Of a stretch of 64,000 nt of DNA, positions 1-10,716 are shown in pieces; the first letter of the stretch is position 1, and every line of letters starts with the position of its first letter. Made by a program: the position numbers and the translations under genes. The notes beneath the pieces were generated by a model, which was not told where the DNA came from, searched no databases, and saw nothing but the letters and a program-made list of their open reading frames with translations. The stretch comes from Blastomyces gilchristii SLH14081 (lineage: Eukaryota > Ascomycota > Eurotiomycetes > Onygenales > Ajellomycetaceae), in assembly GCF_000003855.2 (NCBI RefSeq), contig NW_003101676.1, positions 763,531-827,530 of the forward strand. The letters run 5' to 3'.

Positions 1-2299
1 CTGTTTTGCTGGTGGCCGTTTCATACTCGGTTTCTAGCGGGGTTCCTTCTTGGTTAGACCTTGTCGCTAGGCCTTGGTCGGTAGGATATGGGATGGATGC
101 TCTCTTTTTGCCTTTTCGTTTTGACTTCGACAGGGCGCGTTCGCGCTGACTGCGAGGAGACCCTTCTCCCCTTAGAAGCGAATCTGCAATAACAGCGCTC
201 AAGGTGCCTGAGAATGGTTGGAGTAGTGGACCAGGCGCGAAGCGTTTTGAAAACGAGCCTCGTGATCCAGTGTTTGGTGTTCGAGAAGATGGAGGTTGGC
301 GACCTGTTGTTGGAGGTGTTTTTGGTCTTGATCGTGCGGCTTGCGGGGGAGTATGTGGGGAGCTTTGTTGGTTACTGTCTGGGTGAGATCCAGTGAGGCC
401 TGGTGCAGATGGGAATTGGAGGAGGACTTGGGTTGGAGGGGGGTATATGTGAGGTGGGGTTTGAGGCCCAGAGACAATCGCTGATTCGCCATGGCCTTCA
501 AGGGTTGTTGCCCATGGATTTTCGGTAAATAATTGCTTTGGGCTGGGGGTGGGGGATGCGGATAATAAGGATGCGCCAGAAATTGATTGTGTGGAAGAGG
601 CAGGACCGCTAGACAACGGAGCTCGTGGGGTATGTATCCCATCGTCTTCTGCGTAATCGCTCTCATCACTAAGAAGAGAACGGGGATGAGAGTCGGCAGC
701 TTGAACAGCCGGACCGGCAGTCCCATCCAATATTGGCGCTGCGTGGCTTTGATCCCTTTCACGTTGCGAATCAATGCTGTCGCGATAACGTTCTCCATCG
801 AAAAGACCGATTGCCTCCTCGTCGCCATCGGACTCGGATTCGGATTCCGAACCATCTCCACGATTTCTACCGCTCGTGATAAGATAAACTCCTAGGAAGG
901 TGAGTGCACAGCCTCCAATAAATTTCTCTGCCCGTGCAAGGGTGGTGGACTCGAAATCACGGTAGAGGACAGCGCTTCCGAGAATCACTGAAATAGTAAA
1001 CAATACAAACTGAGTAGGGATAACTTGGGTAGAATCGAATCTTTGTAAGGCTCGATTGATGTATCGGATCTGCATGACGGCACTGAAAACAAGTACGGCC
1101 ACTAGGGCGTATGTGATAGGGAACGTGATGACATGCCATAAAGTGAATGATAGTAACGACGCAACGCCCTTTGTCGATAGAGCAGTATATCCACCTGGTA
1201 ATATGATAAGCTGGAGATTCATCGTTATATGGGGTCTGACGCAGGTACATATATACTCACCAAACAATCCAACCAAACCCAGATCAATTAGAATAGACTG
1301 CCTCCCATACTTCTGGCTAGCCCACATCAAACCAAAGATAAGAGCGATCGTGAGGCCAAGGTATAATTCGAACTCCCACCTCGTTATCATGCCCCAAATC
1401 TCGCCGGGGCCTATTTTTGTCTCCGAGGTTTTAGCGCTGAGCACAATTGTAACTGCACCAGCGATAGAAACCAGTACACCAAGTAGATCTCGTCGACGAA
1501 AAGTCTCCTTCAGCATGAATGGAGCAATGAGACAATTCGAAATCAATGCCACGACTCCTAGAGGTGAAACGATAGACGCAGGTGCAAATCCATAAGCAAG
1601 GAAATTACCAGCTTCTCCGACGGTCATAAGAATGATGCCCGTCCACCAGTACGGAGATCGAAGATACGATTTTCGTTCATTGGAAATTTGACTCTTCTCC
1701 AGGGGCGTTAACGTCCGGTCTGACATGAAGGACTGTTGGAGCCTGTCAGAGTCCGGGTTGCTATCATCGAGGAAGTTATCCCTCTCCCTCTCCCCCTCAT
1801 CCTCGTCTGTGTATGGATGAAATCCAAATCTTGAAATTTCCTCAGACCTAGTAGATCTTCCATTTGTTTCCGCCCGAGCGGTGCCTGCACGTTCATGCTC
1901 ATTCGCGGCCTCGTCCTCATCTTCGTTTGCAACGGCGACAAAATTACTAGACGATAACCGTCCTGACGGCACTGTGGTCCTGGAAGCACCTCTCTTCCAA
2001 CCATTCCGTTGACGGTTGCGTTCGTATTCCCGTTCAATCCGTATGTGTGCGTATCGTTGGATATTCAGAGCAAAGGAAATAAAAACGTTCCCAACGATGG
2101 CGGTAACAATGCCTATCGTAGACGACCACTCGCTCATTGGACTGTCACCACCGTCCCCATCGCCTCCAGTATCTCCGCCGTCTTTCCCAGTATTTCCGTC
2201 TCCTAGCAAACCGATCGTGAGGGGTGATAAAGGTGTGGAGACGACCGAGTCAAGGAGAAAGCCGAGGGCAAACACAACTAGAACCCTAATCTCCATCAT
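1..2299 (-). CDS. NIPA/DUF803 magnesium transporter, 3' end cut by window
   Basis: Predicted multi-pass membrane protein of the NIPA (DUF803) family, which moves Mg2+ across plasma or endosomal membranes. Exons read 2299-1261 and 1194-1 with an intron at 1260-1195 (GTGAGT donor, CAG acceptor). At least 744 residues are encoded before the window ends without a stop. Family-typical text is seen at the first membrane block (SPYWWTGIILMTVGEAGNFL), then FGLMWASQKYGRQSI, and after the intron LFGGYTALSTKGVASL and RDFESTTLARAEKFIGG. The protein starts with a hydrophobic leader-like stretch (MMEIRVLVVFALGFLL), followed by a Gly/Asp-rich loop and an acidic loop. The C-terminal tail after VYLITSGR is about 310 residues of Ser/Pro/Thr-rich, probably disordered sequence. 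The start is the first ATG of the open frame and could be further downstream. Confidence 0.88.
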   Translation of the reverse strand, partial: MMEIRVLVVFALGFLLDSVVSTPLSPLTIGLLGDGNTGKDGGDTGGDGDGGDSPMSEWSSTIGIVTAIVGNVFISFALNIQRYAHIRIEREYERNRQRNGWKRGASRTTVPSGRLSSSNFVAVANEDEDEAANEHERAGTARAETNGRSTRSEEISRFGFHPYTDEDEGERERDNFLDDSNPDSDRLQQSFMSDRTLTPLEKSQISNERKSYLRSPYWWTGIILMTVGEAGNFLAYGFAPASIVSPLGVVALISNCLIAPFMLKETFRRRDLLGVLVSIAGAVTIVLSAKTSETKIGPGEIWGMITRWEFELYLGLTIALIFGLMWASQKYGRQSILIDLGLVGLFGEYICTCVRPHITMNLQLIILPGGYTALSTKGVASLLSFTLWHVITFPITYALVAVLVFSAVMQIRYINRALQRFDSTQVIPTQFVLFTISVILGSAVLYRDFESTTLARAEKFIGGCALTFLGVYLITSGRNRGDGSESESESDGDEEAIGLFDGERYRDSIDSQRERDQSHAAPILDGTAGPAVQAADSHPRSLLSDESDYAEDDGIHTPRAPLSSGPASSTQSISGASLLSASPTPSPKQLFTENPWATTLEGHGESAIVSGPQTPPHIYPPPTQVLLQFPSAPGLTGSHPDSNQQSSPHTPPQAARSRPKTPPTTGRQPPSSRTPNTGSRGSFSKRFAPGPLLQPFSGTLSAVIADSLLRGEGSPRSQRERALSKSKRKGKKRASIPYPTDQGLATRSNQEGTPLETEYETATSKT

Positions 2300-3323
2300 T
2301 GCACCCTCTTTCCGGTATCGACCACCAGGATTTACGATAGAGGAGAGCTCTAAGAGGAGAGAGATATCTACGTAGATATCCTCCGGCTTGCCCAGCCTCT
2401 GTTCAATCGGAAGTCAGTTGCTCCTCTTGGTTTTTGCCGTGATCGCTTACCCGCCTTCCCCAGGCGAAACTCTGCATTGGCTGTCCGTCCTCGCAGTGAT
2501 GGCTTGGCTGAAGAGCGATCGGTGCTGTTGATCACCACAACAATCTCCACCCGGATGTCAGTCAGCCGGTGCGGGTGAGGTGGCGCCGATACTGTGGTGA
2601 TATTTGGGTGCTATTGCGCACTTTCATTGACGGAGTGGAAGGATCATAGCCATCATATACAAGGTACAAAACATTGCTAGAGCTTGAGCGAGGGTGTTCG
2701 ATGAAGGGAGTGATATCCGGCAGGTGTGGAGAAAGGAGAGGATGGTGCGTCGCGAGGTATTGATAATTTGCTTGAACGCCACTAAGGAGGGATATCTCGG
2801 TGGTCTACTACCCGTTCTACCAAAGATGGACAAACAATATTTTCCTTGGATTGGATGGCGGGGCTTCGATAGATGGTGAGCCTTGTTTCAAGCTTGCATT
2901 GAGCCCGGGAGCTGTCAGAAAGTTGGAGGCTTGATGCGGCTGTAGTTAACCAACTCCTGGTAAAAATGGCTTGGCTTGCTTGTGACAGCAAACCCTGTCT
3001 AGGTATTTAAGCCACAGAGGGTCCCAACGACACATCGAAACGAGACGATTCTCCCTGGACTTAACAAAAATAATATTTTTTTTTATATTTTTCATTGATG
3101 CGGATATCTCTTGATTCCAAATTAATCCATAAAATGATGTACATGTACAGACGGAAACCGTCTACTGACAGGTCGAATCCGACACACCAAACTTGTACAT
3201 ACGTTTATTATCATTAAACAATTTGCATCAAACGCCTGTCGCCATCAATATCCGTATGCTCTAAAACGAAAGAAGTAAAAAAGGATACCGTATATAAAGA
3301 AATAGAGCCAAAGTTGTCAAATT
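2300..3323. other. intergenic region, nothing recognised
   Basis: About 1 kb between the 5' end of the NIPA gene and the 3' end of the WDR70-type gene. The part next to 2300 should hold the NIPA promoter. An inverted-palindromic TGTACATGTACA lies at 3138-3149 in the probable 3' flank of the WD40 gene, after a T-rich tract near 3070-3095. Short open frames here show no family resemblance. Confidence 0.5.
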
Positions 3324-5108
3324 CTAATCCCGCTTCACCCGTTTCCGCTCCGGCTTCTCCCCTTCGGCTTCCTCTTCACTCAACTCTGCAAAGATAGGGT
3401 TGGGTTGGGTTTGCTTCCATACTTTTGTAAATACAGGCTCTTTCTCCGCCTGTTCTGCATATTTAAGTAGTGCCGCCCGTGGGTCCTCATCTCTCATAGA
3501 GCTAAGCGGGATGTTTTCCTTGATATGCTTCTCGTCCGGCTGGCTCTGCGCAAAGGGAGTTTTGTTGGGTAGGTGAGGTCTACGTGGGTCTCGCGGTCGG
3601 CCCGAGGCAGTGAGTCCGATTGTTGGATGTCGGCTGGAGAAAGAAGCACCTGAAACGATTTGGCCCGTAGTGCTATCTGCGGATAGACCAAGGGATAAAT
3701 CTGTAGTAAAGTTTGGATCGTCGTCGACGTGCCTCCGTTTCGGCGCTTTGGACATGACAAGGACGGCACCGTTCCGAGACATTGATGGGTTATATAGCAC
3801 ATGCGTTTCCCCGTTTGCAGAGCCCGCAATTATCTGGTTCAGTTTCTCGTGCCAAAGCACAGCAATAATGGGAGACCCTGGCGTGACTGACGTGGAAAGC
3901 TCGGGCTTTAAGGTCGCAGGATTCAGGATATGGAGGTCTCCAGTTTCGCTGCCGGTGATGACATTCGCTCCGCTGGGAGAAAACATGATATTTGCGTTCT
4001 GAGAATACTTGGACCCAGAAGTATGGGGTACGGTTGTGATGGGGGTTTTGAATTTTCTCGTATCCCATAGCTTGATAGTATCATCCCCTCCCCGGGTGAC
4101 AACTAGTCTGCCATCGGGGCTAATATCAAGACCGCTTGTCCAAGTATCTTTAGTATGTGCTCCTTGAATTTGAGCGCTTGGTCTCAGAAATGGACCGTCG
4201 CCTCCCCACATCACCAGGCTCCCATCGAGAGCACTCGCAACGAGAATATTTTTGCCTCCTTGGGCGGGAGTACCCCAAGCCACCGCAGTCATCCGTGTCC
4301 TGCCCGCACACCCAGCCGCCCTTGACTGGTGAACAATAACGTCTTTTTGTGACCTCCCCACATTCACGTCCCATATCCTTAATGTGCTATCAGTTCCCGC
4401 CGTAACACATAAATTATAGTCCGTAGGGCTCCATGTGCCGCTTGTGATCTCAGAGATGTGGCCTTTAGTATTGCGCATATCCCGAAGGTACATATCCCCC
4501 TTAACAAACTCCGTAATCATGTCGCCATCGCGGTCGAATATTTTCGCTTGAGGCGTTGCGGATATGACTAGAACCTGGCTTGGGTACAAAGGGTTGAATC
4601 GTACGGCGTGGACAGGGTGGATTTCCGATGCTGCGGACTGCTTTTTTGCTGACGGTTCGACTGATTTGAATGCACGGAGAGTGGTCGGTGTCATCGAGGC
4701 AAAATCATGTAGTTTTATCGTGCAGTCTGTGGAGCCAGTTATCATTCGCGACCCGGAGGGATCAAGGGTTACTGTCGTCACCGCGCGCTCATGTGTCTTG
4801 AAAGTAAGTTCGTGGGATGTTGGAAATTCATCTTCATCCGAATCGTCCGAGTCGTCTGAATCTGAATCTGACTTTTCATTTGACATTGAATCAGCGTTTG
4901 AAATCATAGGGGTTGTTCCCTGTTCTTTTTCTTCGACTTCAACATCATCGGCTTCCCGAGGTTTATCCTCGAATTTGGATGGCGATTTTGATTTCGCTTC
5001 ACCTCGTTTTGTCCGTTCAATCTGCGCTTCTACATTAGTTGACTTATCTTGCTTCCCGAAGCCACTAGGGAAAAACTTTTTAAAAGTTTCTTCGTCGAAT
5101 CCGTCCAT
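3324..5108 (-). CDS. WD40-repeat protein of the WDR70 family
   Basis: Uninterrupted frame of 594 residues. It resembles the WDR70 family (Gut-type WD proteins), nuclear WD40 proteins linked to DNA repair and chromatin in other eukaryotes. The start chosen is MDGFDEETFKKFFPSGFGK at 5108, because this is where family resemblance begins. The frame stays open to an ATG at 5186, but that extension looks like leader-exon noise. Residues 22-95 are charged and acidic, with a Ser/Asp run (DSDSDDSDDSDEDE), and are probably disordered. WD repeats run from about residue 101 (LTFKTHERAVTTV) to about 460, with clear blades such as GSRMITGSTDCTIKLHDF, LCVTAGTDSTLRIWD and VVTRGGDDTIKLWDTRKF. The C-terminal tail ends in a basic run (KPERKRVKRD), a plausible nuclear signal. 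No intron is seen. Confidence 0.9.
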   Translation of the reverse strand: MDGFDEETFKKFFPSGFGKQDKSTNVEAQIERTKRGEAKSKSPSKFEDKPREADDVEVEEKEQGTTPMISNADSMSNEKSDSDSDDSDDSDEDEFPTSHELTFKTHERAVTTVTLDPSGSRMITGSTDCTIKLHDFASMTPTTLRAFKSVEPSAKKQSAASEIHPVHAVRFNPLYPSQVLVISATPQAKIFDRDGDMITEFVKGDMYLRDMRNTKGHISEITSGTWSPTDYNLCVTAGTDSTLRIWDVNVGRSQKDVIVHQSRAAGCAGRTRMTAVAWGTPAQGGKNILVASALDGSLVMWGGDGPFLRPSAQIQGAHTKDTWTSGLDISPDGRLVVTRGGDDTIKLWDTRKFKTPITTVPHTSGSKYSQNANIMFSPSGANVITGSETGDLHILNPATLKPELSTSVTPGSPIIAVLWHEKLNQIIAGSANGETHVLYNPSMSRNGAVLVMSKAPKRRHVDDDPNFTTDLSLGLSADSTTGQIVSGASFSSRHPTIGLTASGRPRDPRRPHLPNKTPFAQSQPDEKHIKENIPLSSMRDEDPRAALLKYAEQAEKEPVFTKVWKQTQPNPIFAELSEEEAEGEKPERKRVKRD

Positions 5109-5601
5109 AGTAAGTGAACACACTTGTGCATCGGCGAATCTGAATGAGAAGAGCAGAGCTGATGCGAGAGCTTGGCAGCTCTTCAAGTGACGTTAGACTT
5201 AAAAAACTAAACTTTAAAAGATACTAGCGGTTGCGCCATTCAGTAGCGCGGTTAAATATGGCGCTTAATCTATTTACGCGCCGAGCGAACCTTAAGCTGT
5301 ACGCTGACCACAGTAAGGTTGTCTTGGCACTGACACACCATTTACACCGCTGTAGTACTATATGTAAAAGGAGGGAGGAAAATGGGAGCCGTTGATAAGG
5401 CAATGTAATGTTTGGTACTGAGATATATTTCAAGACTATAGATACTCGTTTTGTCTCTACACCTTCTGAGAGCTTCAGAGTTAAATTCAAAGGTTTCTAC
5501 TTCGCCACAGTCAGGAGAAAATCAGCTGAGTTGAGTGTTAGATGGAGAGAGAGGAAGCGAAGTGACGATGAAAAAAAAAGAGAACTCTTATTGAGCTCAT
5601 T
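5109..5601. other. short intergenic region
   Basis: About 0.5 kb holding the promoter of the WDR70-type gene (minus strand) and the 3' flank of the OPT pseudogene. I see no further gene or repeat. Confidence 0.5.
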
Positions 5602-8600
5602 TCACAGCTTCCAAGTTGTTGGGCCAAACGCCTCACTCTCACGCATTGTCTTTGGCGTCGCTTTATGCATATAATCCTAATCCGAAAAGAGCAGAAGGAA
5701 AACATGTTAGCTTGATCACAAACGAATTCCAAAATGAAGTTGTCACTTACCAGTGTCTCATGTGGCACTCGATTTTCCTACCAGCCCGGGAATTCCACTT
5801 TTGGAAAAGTGAGGGCGAAGAAGATAACGATAGTTGCAAGTACTAGCCCCGTATACAGAGCGGCGGACGTTATGTAGTTATAGTTCTGCCACCATCCCGG
5901 TCAACGACGACGGATCCAGTAAGTCTGTGTGTAAACCAAAGCATGGGAGACAAAAAGACAAGGCAGAGGGAGACGCGGTTATAACGGCTTTGGTGAGAAG
6001 AGCCGTTGCGTGGGAGGTGGAAAAGTATACTGGAGCGTTCAAGAGACGGGCCGGAGATCGGGCGAACATGCGAAAGAGCACGTAGAAGAGAACCGGGAAA
6101 AGTGCACCGAGTAACCAGAACCACTGTATTGACTCGTATAAAGAGCCAGGTCCAAACATTCGGTCGGGACCACTAATACCTGAGATAATGGGAGATTTGA
6201 GTACAGGTTGCGTTTCGGGAAAGGAATATATATATATAAACATATCCCAGACAATAGCAGACGAGAAGAAAGTTTTCCCATTATGGCAGGTAAAGTTTGC
6301 CGATTGGGCACTTTGCAACCGGGGTTGGCATTGTCATTACACATATAGATGCACACAAACTAGGAATGAGCTTACGGCGTGCAAACTTCGTCGATATTCC
6401 CAAGAGTCCAATTCATGGCCGATCGCAATTTGAACAAATGCGTTCCACATAACAGCAAATACCTGACAAGTCAAGGTTGTTCTTGGACGGATTTTCATAT
6501 AATGTACTAGCTGAGGAGTGTATGGTTTCCACGGACTCTTCACGAAGGGCGCCATAGATTTCCGCCATTGGCCATTAAGAACGAACTTTTAGATCCATAG
6601 AAAAGGTTTGCCTGTGGCGGAATTAGTCAACATCTAGGACGAATAGAGCCACGAGGCAATTGTTGCTTACGCTTGACTGAGAGTGTTTGTGGCAAATACT
6701 TTGAAGACCATAACTCCAATAGCTTTTCCGGGGATCAGGTAGCCTCCTATGAAAGGAGACATAACATTAAGCGCTGAGACGGGTTAGCAGTCGAATGGGG
6801 ATCTCGTGGCTTGGGCGGGGACTCAACAAAGTCTAACGTTTGTTATCGCCATCAACATGCAAGTTTGGATCTGTTCGATTTAGTAGAAGTTTGCTAAGTT
6901 AACAAGGGGCTTAGGAGCACATACAACAAATACCAATTCGAGACGACTGAAACGAAGAAAGCCCACCCTATGACAGCCACATCATTCAGAAACCTGACTT
7001 GGACGCAATCGCGGATGTATAGGATGGCCAGTTGGCTTACAAGGCAGTTGTGAAGCATATTCTTCGCCGGTAGCTAGACTTGGAATAGAGCTCCATACCA
7101 CCATTCAGGACATTCCGGGTAGTTCCGCATCAACTTCATGTGTATATTAGATTCCTGATTTTTCGCAGCCTTCAGTCTGTAAATGATTTCCTTCCGATGG
7201 AAAAGAATAATGTGCACAACAACAGCGGTGAGGGTGGCAAAGGAGAGTCCATAGTTCAGGGCATATGTGGGGACCAGAAACAGAGGCGAATACTCCTTGT
7301 ACTTGGCTACGTCGTCGAATGTAAAATCTGGCCCGACAATACGGGAGGCATTGTAGAAATTTTGGGTATTGTCAAAGGTGGAGGATGTGCTGATTGGCAG
7401 ATATTCGGCGTACCTATAATTAATGAGGTTCGTGATAACCATGCGTTGATATCTGCTTACTTACAGCGCCCCTGAAATGGTGATACCGATATATGTAGCT
7501 ATTACCAAGTCTATTAAAGTGTTCACATGCGAATGAGTTGGCGATAGCATAGGGCTGAGAAGGTAACTCGATATGTAGCTAATGTAACGGTTTAATGGTC
7601 GCTCCCACCAATATGTGAGGGAGAAAATAACTCACGTCCAATCGAAGGTCAATGGGATCAATGACAACCCTGTAAATTCACCAAATTGCTGATTGACAAC
7701 AACATTATTTGGTTTGATCCTTGAACTACGTTTAGAAAAATTTTTAAAACTATAACTGACTCACACGTTAAGAAGGAAAATACTGCGAGACCCTCTCAGA
7801 TGATTCCAGGAAACCTTTTTTCCCGCACAAAGAGCATTAGTTTATATAGGTGCAATTGATTGCAAAGGGCTCGGGGAGTGTTTAACTAACCAATAATATA
7901 CAAAAGACGCCAGGCCCAAGTACATGAACAAGCGATGACGTGAAATACTCCACCCGTTTGTCATGGAAGGGTCTAGCCCTCTCTTGTCATGGAGGGCATA
8001 TAGAAGGCTTCTACAGGAAAATACCGTTGGCCACATCATGGAAGATGGCCTAGGAAAAATCGAGTTAGCGGGCTTCTAGTATATAATGGCAAATACCAAT
8101 ACTTATCAGACACAGAATCGGCGAAAAAGACCCGCTAACCAAATTCCAATGAGCTGGCTACTTAGGGTAAATAGTAGCTGGAATCCCCAACCATTATCGA
8201 CGTTGAAATATTTTGTTCAAGTATGAGATTAGCGTTGTGGAGGACTAGGAGAAAAGTGTATGCATCAACAAGGGTGTTCTGACCGTTTCCTTTCAATGCA
8301 AGAAGCGCATCGGTACTATAGGCATAAGTAATTAAGTAATGGAAACACTGTTGACATTCATTCCGCTAGTCCTCATGTTCGGTTTGCGGCCATAGTTACA
8401 CGAGAAAGGTTCGTCGTAATACTTACTTGGTTATAAGCTATGACAAAGGTTTCATTAACAAAGTTCCCCGTTTTGCTTAAAGAACATTTGTGGGGCGGAA
8501 TATCATACAGTAACAACTGTGTCCACCTTAATTGTGAAAGGTCCCGGGTTAAAAATTCAACGAAGCGCAAAGTGTTGAACACTCTACGGGGAACGACATT

Positions 8601-9148
8601 AGCCCAAAAACAACCCATGGGGTACACCAGCCTGATTGTGAGCACTATCGTGAGTACCAGTATGTTGAAAACAAAGATTAACTTACAACTGAACAACAAT
8701 GGACGGAAACCTTATGGCGGGACTCCTGTATATCGCTCGAGGGTTGAGGAGGATAGGTTACCTCATGCTCAAGAACATGTTCAAGCCGCCACCAAGTGTA
8801 GTGAAGATGAATCCCAGTATCCATGCGCGGACCGTCTTAGCAACCAACTCCTCGTCCATGTTTTGAACAGCTGCACGAACTTCAAGATACGGGGAATCTT
8901 CAATGAGTTCTTGCTCGAGTGCAGTGGCCTTTCAGTATCGCCTGCTTCGGTAGCATGGCGAAGGGCGTCAATATGCTCTTGGGGCAAATTTGGATCAAAT
9001 TGATGAGTTGTTTGAACTTCTGTATATCCTCAATGACAGTCGAAGTAACATGCGCCCCTAGCTCAGTAGAAATTCCACCATCGTGATCTAGCTATTGGCC
9101 TCTCATGCGAGCGCGCATTGCTTGAAATCCCTTTGAAGCTTGAACCAT
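5602..9148 (-). pseudogene. small oligopeptide transporter (OPT family) pseudogene
   Basis: Remains of an OPT-family proton-coupled oligopeptide transporter can be followed over the whole length, from a start at 9148 (MVQASKGFQAMRARMRGQ) to the family-typical end EAFGPTTWKL at 5604. Recognisable pieces, N to C, are PNLPQEHIDALRHATEAGDT, WILGFIFTTLGGGLNMF, NPRAIYRSPAIRFPS, DPSMTNGWSISRHR, the signature region MKLMRNYPECPEWWYGALF near 7130-7090, HYMKIRPRTTLTCQVFAV, NFTCHNGKTFF and RMFGPGSLYESIQWFWLLGA. Lesions seen are: TAG after MRGQ; a shift before QFDPNLP; a missing base in an A-run after AGDTE; TAA in place of the Tyr after FLSMR; a shift after RRVFNTL; a shift before NWTLGNI; and TAG in place of a Trp near 5780. 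Several old introns still keep GTAAGT donors. Some shifts could be sequencing errors, but the count of independent stops argues for real decay. Confidence 0.9.
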
Positions 9149-10716
9149 TTCGCAACAGTCACAAATAACAAAGCCTAAGAAAGATAAATTTGTTCTTTGT
9201 GAATATGCCATCGCTGGGTGATCAGTTCTATAAAACATCAACGTTGAAATGAGAACCCTTGGAAGTGGTGCATTTTAGCTCACCAGAAAGCTATCAACAA
9301 TCTAAGGTACAGGGGGCATGGTACTCCTGTAGGGTAGCATTGTCCAGAAGGGAAGACCACATCGGTTAACGGAAGTATCTGTTCAGCGGATAGCTGACAG
9401 TTGCCCAGCAAGGAACGCGATCTCTCTAGATGTGCGAAAGAAGGAGGGTAGCTATGCCTCCTATTTTTAGGGGTAGATGACCAAAGGCGGGGGTTGTCTG
9501 AGAGGCGCCGCCGAAACCGGAGCGCCAGTAGGGGACTCCTCGGGGACGTTGCATTGCTTGTACGAAACATACATCCAGGTCTTCTCCCCGCACACACACT
9601 CGGGTGCTTATTCTCCAACGCCTCACTCACGCCGTTGTGTATGACAGGCTGCCGGGATGAAGGCACCCAGCAAAATGCAAAAACTGGGCGTGTCCGTTAA
9701 TATCCTGTGCTTTCATCTTCAAGGAAGATGATATTGTCAATCCCATGAGCCAAAACGGAAGAGGTAGACTTTTTGGTGGTTTTTGGAGCATGCTCCGCAT
9801 CCATGTAGAGTGCTAGCTGTTCAGCAGCTCAGATAAAGGTCCGGCCGCGCAATGGGGTATCTATCTTTCGGTCAGAAAGCCGCCTGCGTTGGTGGTACTG
9901 ATACAAAGAGAAAATATTGAGGAAACTTGCCAGATACATCCGATTGTCACTTCCTTCCATAGCACATACATAGCAAGTTTCCTTTGTTTGACCAGCGGTC
10001 AACTGTCAACACAGCGAGCAATTAAGGAGAGACGTTGTATTGACGGGGCGCCAAGCCGACCGAGCAGGCGGCTAGGCAGGCGCTTGGCTGATGCGGTGGA
10101 GTTACAAAGCCACAACGACGTCGATCTATCAAGCTTAGCACTCCATACTCCGCAAATGCTAACGAACGCTTCAATCTTGTGGCACAATAACCGACGAGCT
10201 GGAGGCTGGGCAACCCTGAAATGGTTTATTTTTGCCTGGTTTACGGGCCAGAGATGAAAGTTTGTCGGCTCGATTTCTGAGAGGGGCTGCTGGCCTCGGG
10301 CAAAAAGGCTTGGATGAGACGGTCGAGAGGTATTCGGATGCTAAACAGCCATGTAAGGCCGGCTTATTTCGAGCTGCGGCTCACTGGTGGTGGCTTGACC
10401 GGACGGAAAGTGAGTGTTAAGGTCGAGAATACCCTCAAGCCTGCTCGACTGGCGCGAAAGGTGTGGTTGTGGCTCTGACGACTCTTGCGATGTCGGCATG
10501 ACAGCAAGCAAACAGTCCGGTAAACACATCCGATGGTGCCATTTGCCTCATGTTCTGCTGCATATAAAACACCTGCCGCACCCTTGCCATTGGTAGGGCA
10601 GGTTTCGTACCTGTTCTTTTGCTGCACAGCACGTACACGACAATCAGCCCCCAGCCATCCTCGCTTGTCTTTGCCCTATTACCATACGCTGTCGAATTGA
10701 GGAGTTCATCACCGCG
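9149..10716. other. intergenic region between two pseudogenes
   Basis: About 1.6 kb between the divergently arranged OPT and DUF885 pseudogenes, so it was presumably a shared upstream region. Short frames on both strands (for example 9280-9666 minus and 9889-10257 plus) show no family resemblance and no codon-like consistency. No repeat is evident by eye. Confidence 0.4.

Noticed and set aside
3160..3200. tRNA-like GGTCGAATCC box
   Set aside because: No acceptor stem or A box at the right distance; not a tRNA.
5109..5186. 26-residue N-terminal extension of the WDR70-type protein that looks like a signal peptide
   Set aside because: Family resemblance starts at MDGFDEETF; WDR70 proteins are nuclear, and the extension's hydrophobic look is most easily chance.
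4564..5190. 208-codon open frame on the plus strand
   Set aside because: It is antisense to the well-supported WD40 gene and mirrors its Ser/Asp-rich codons.
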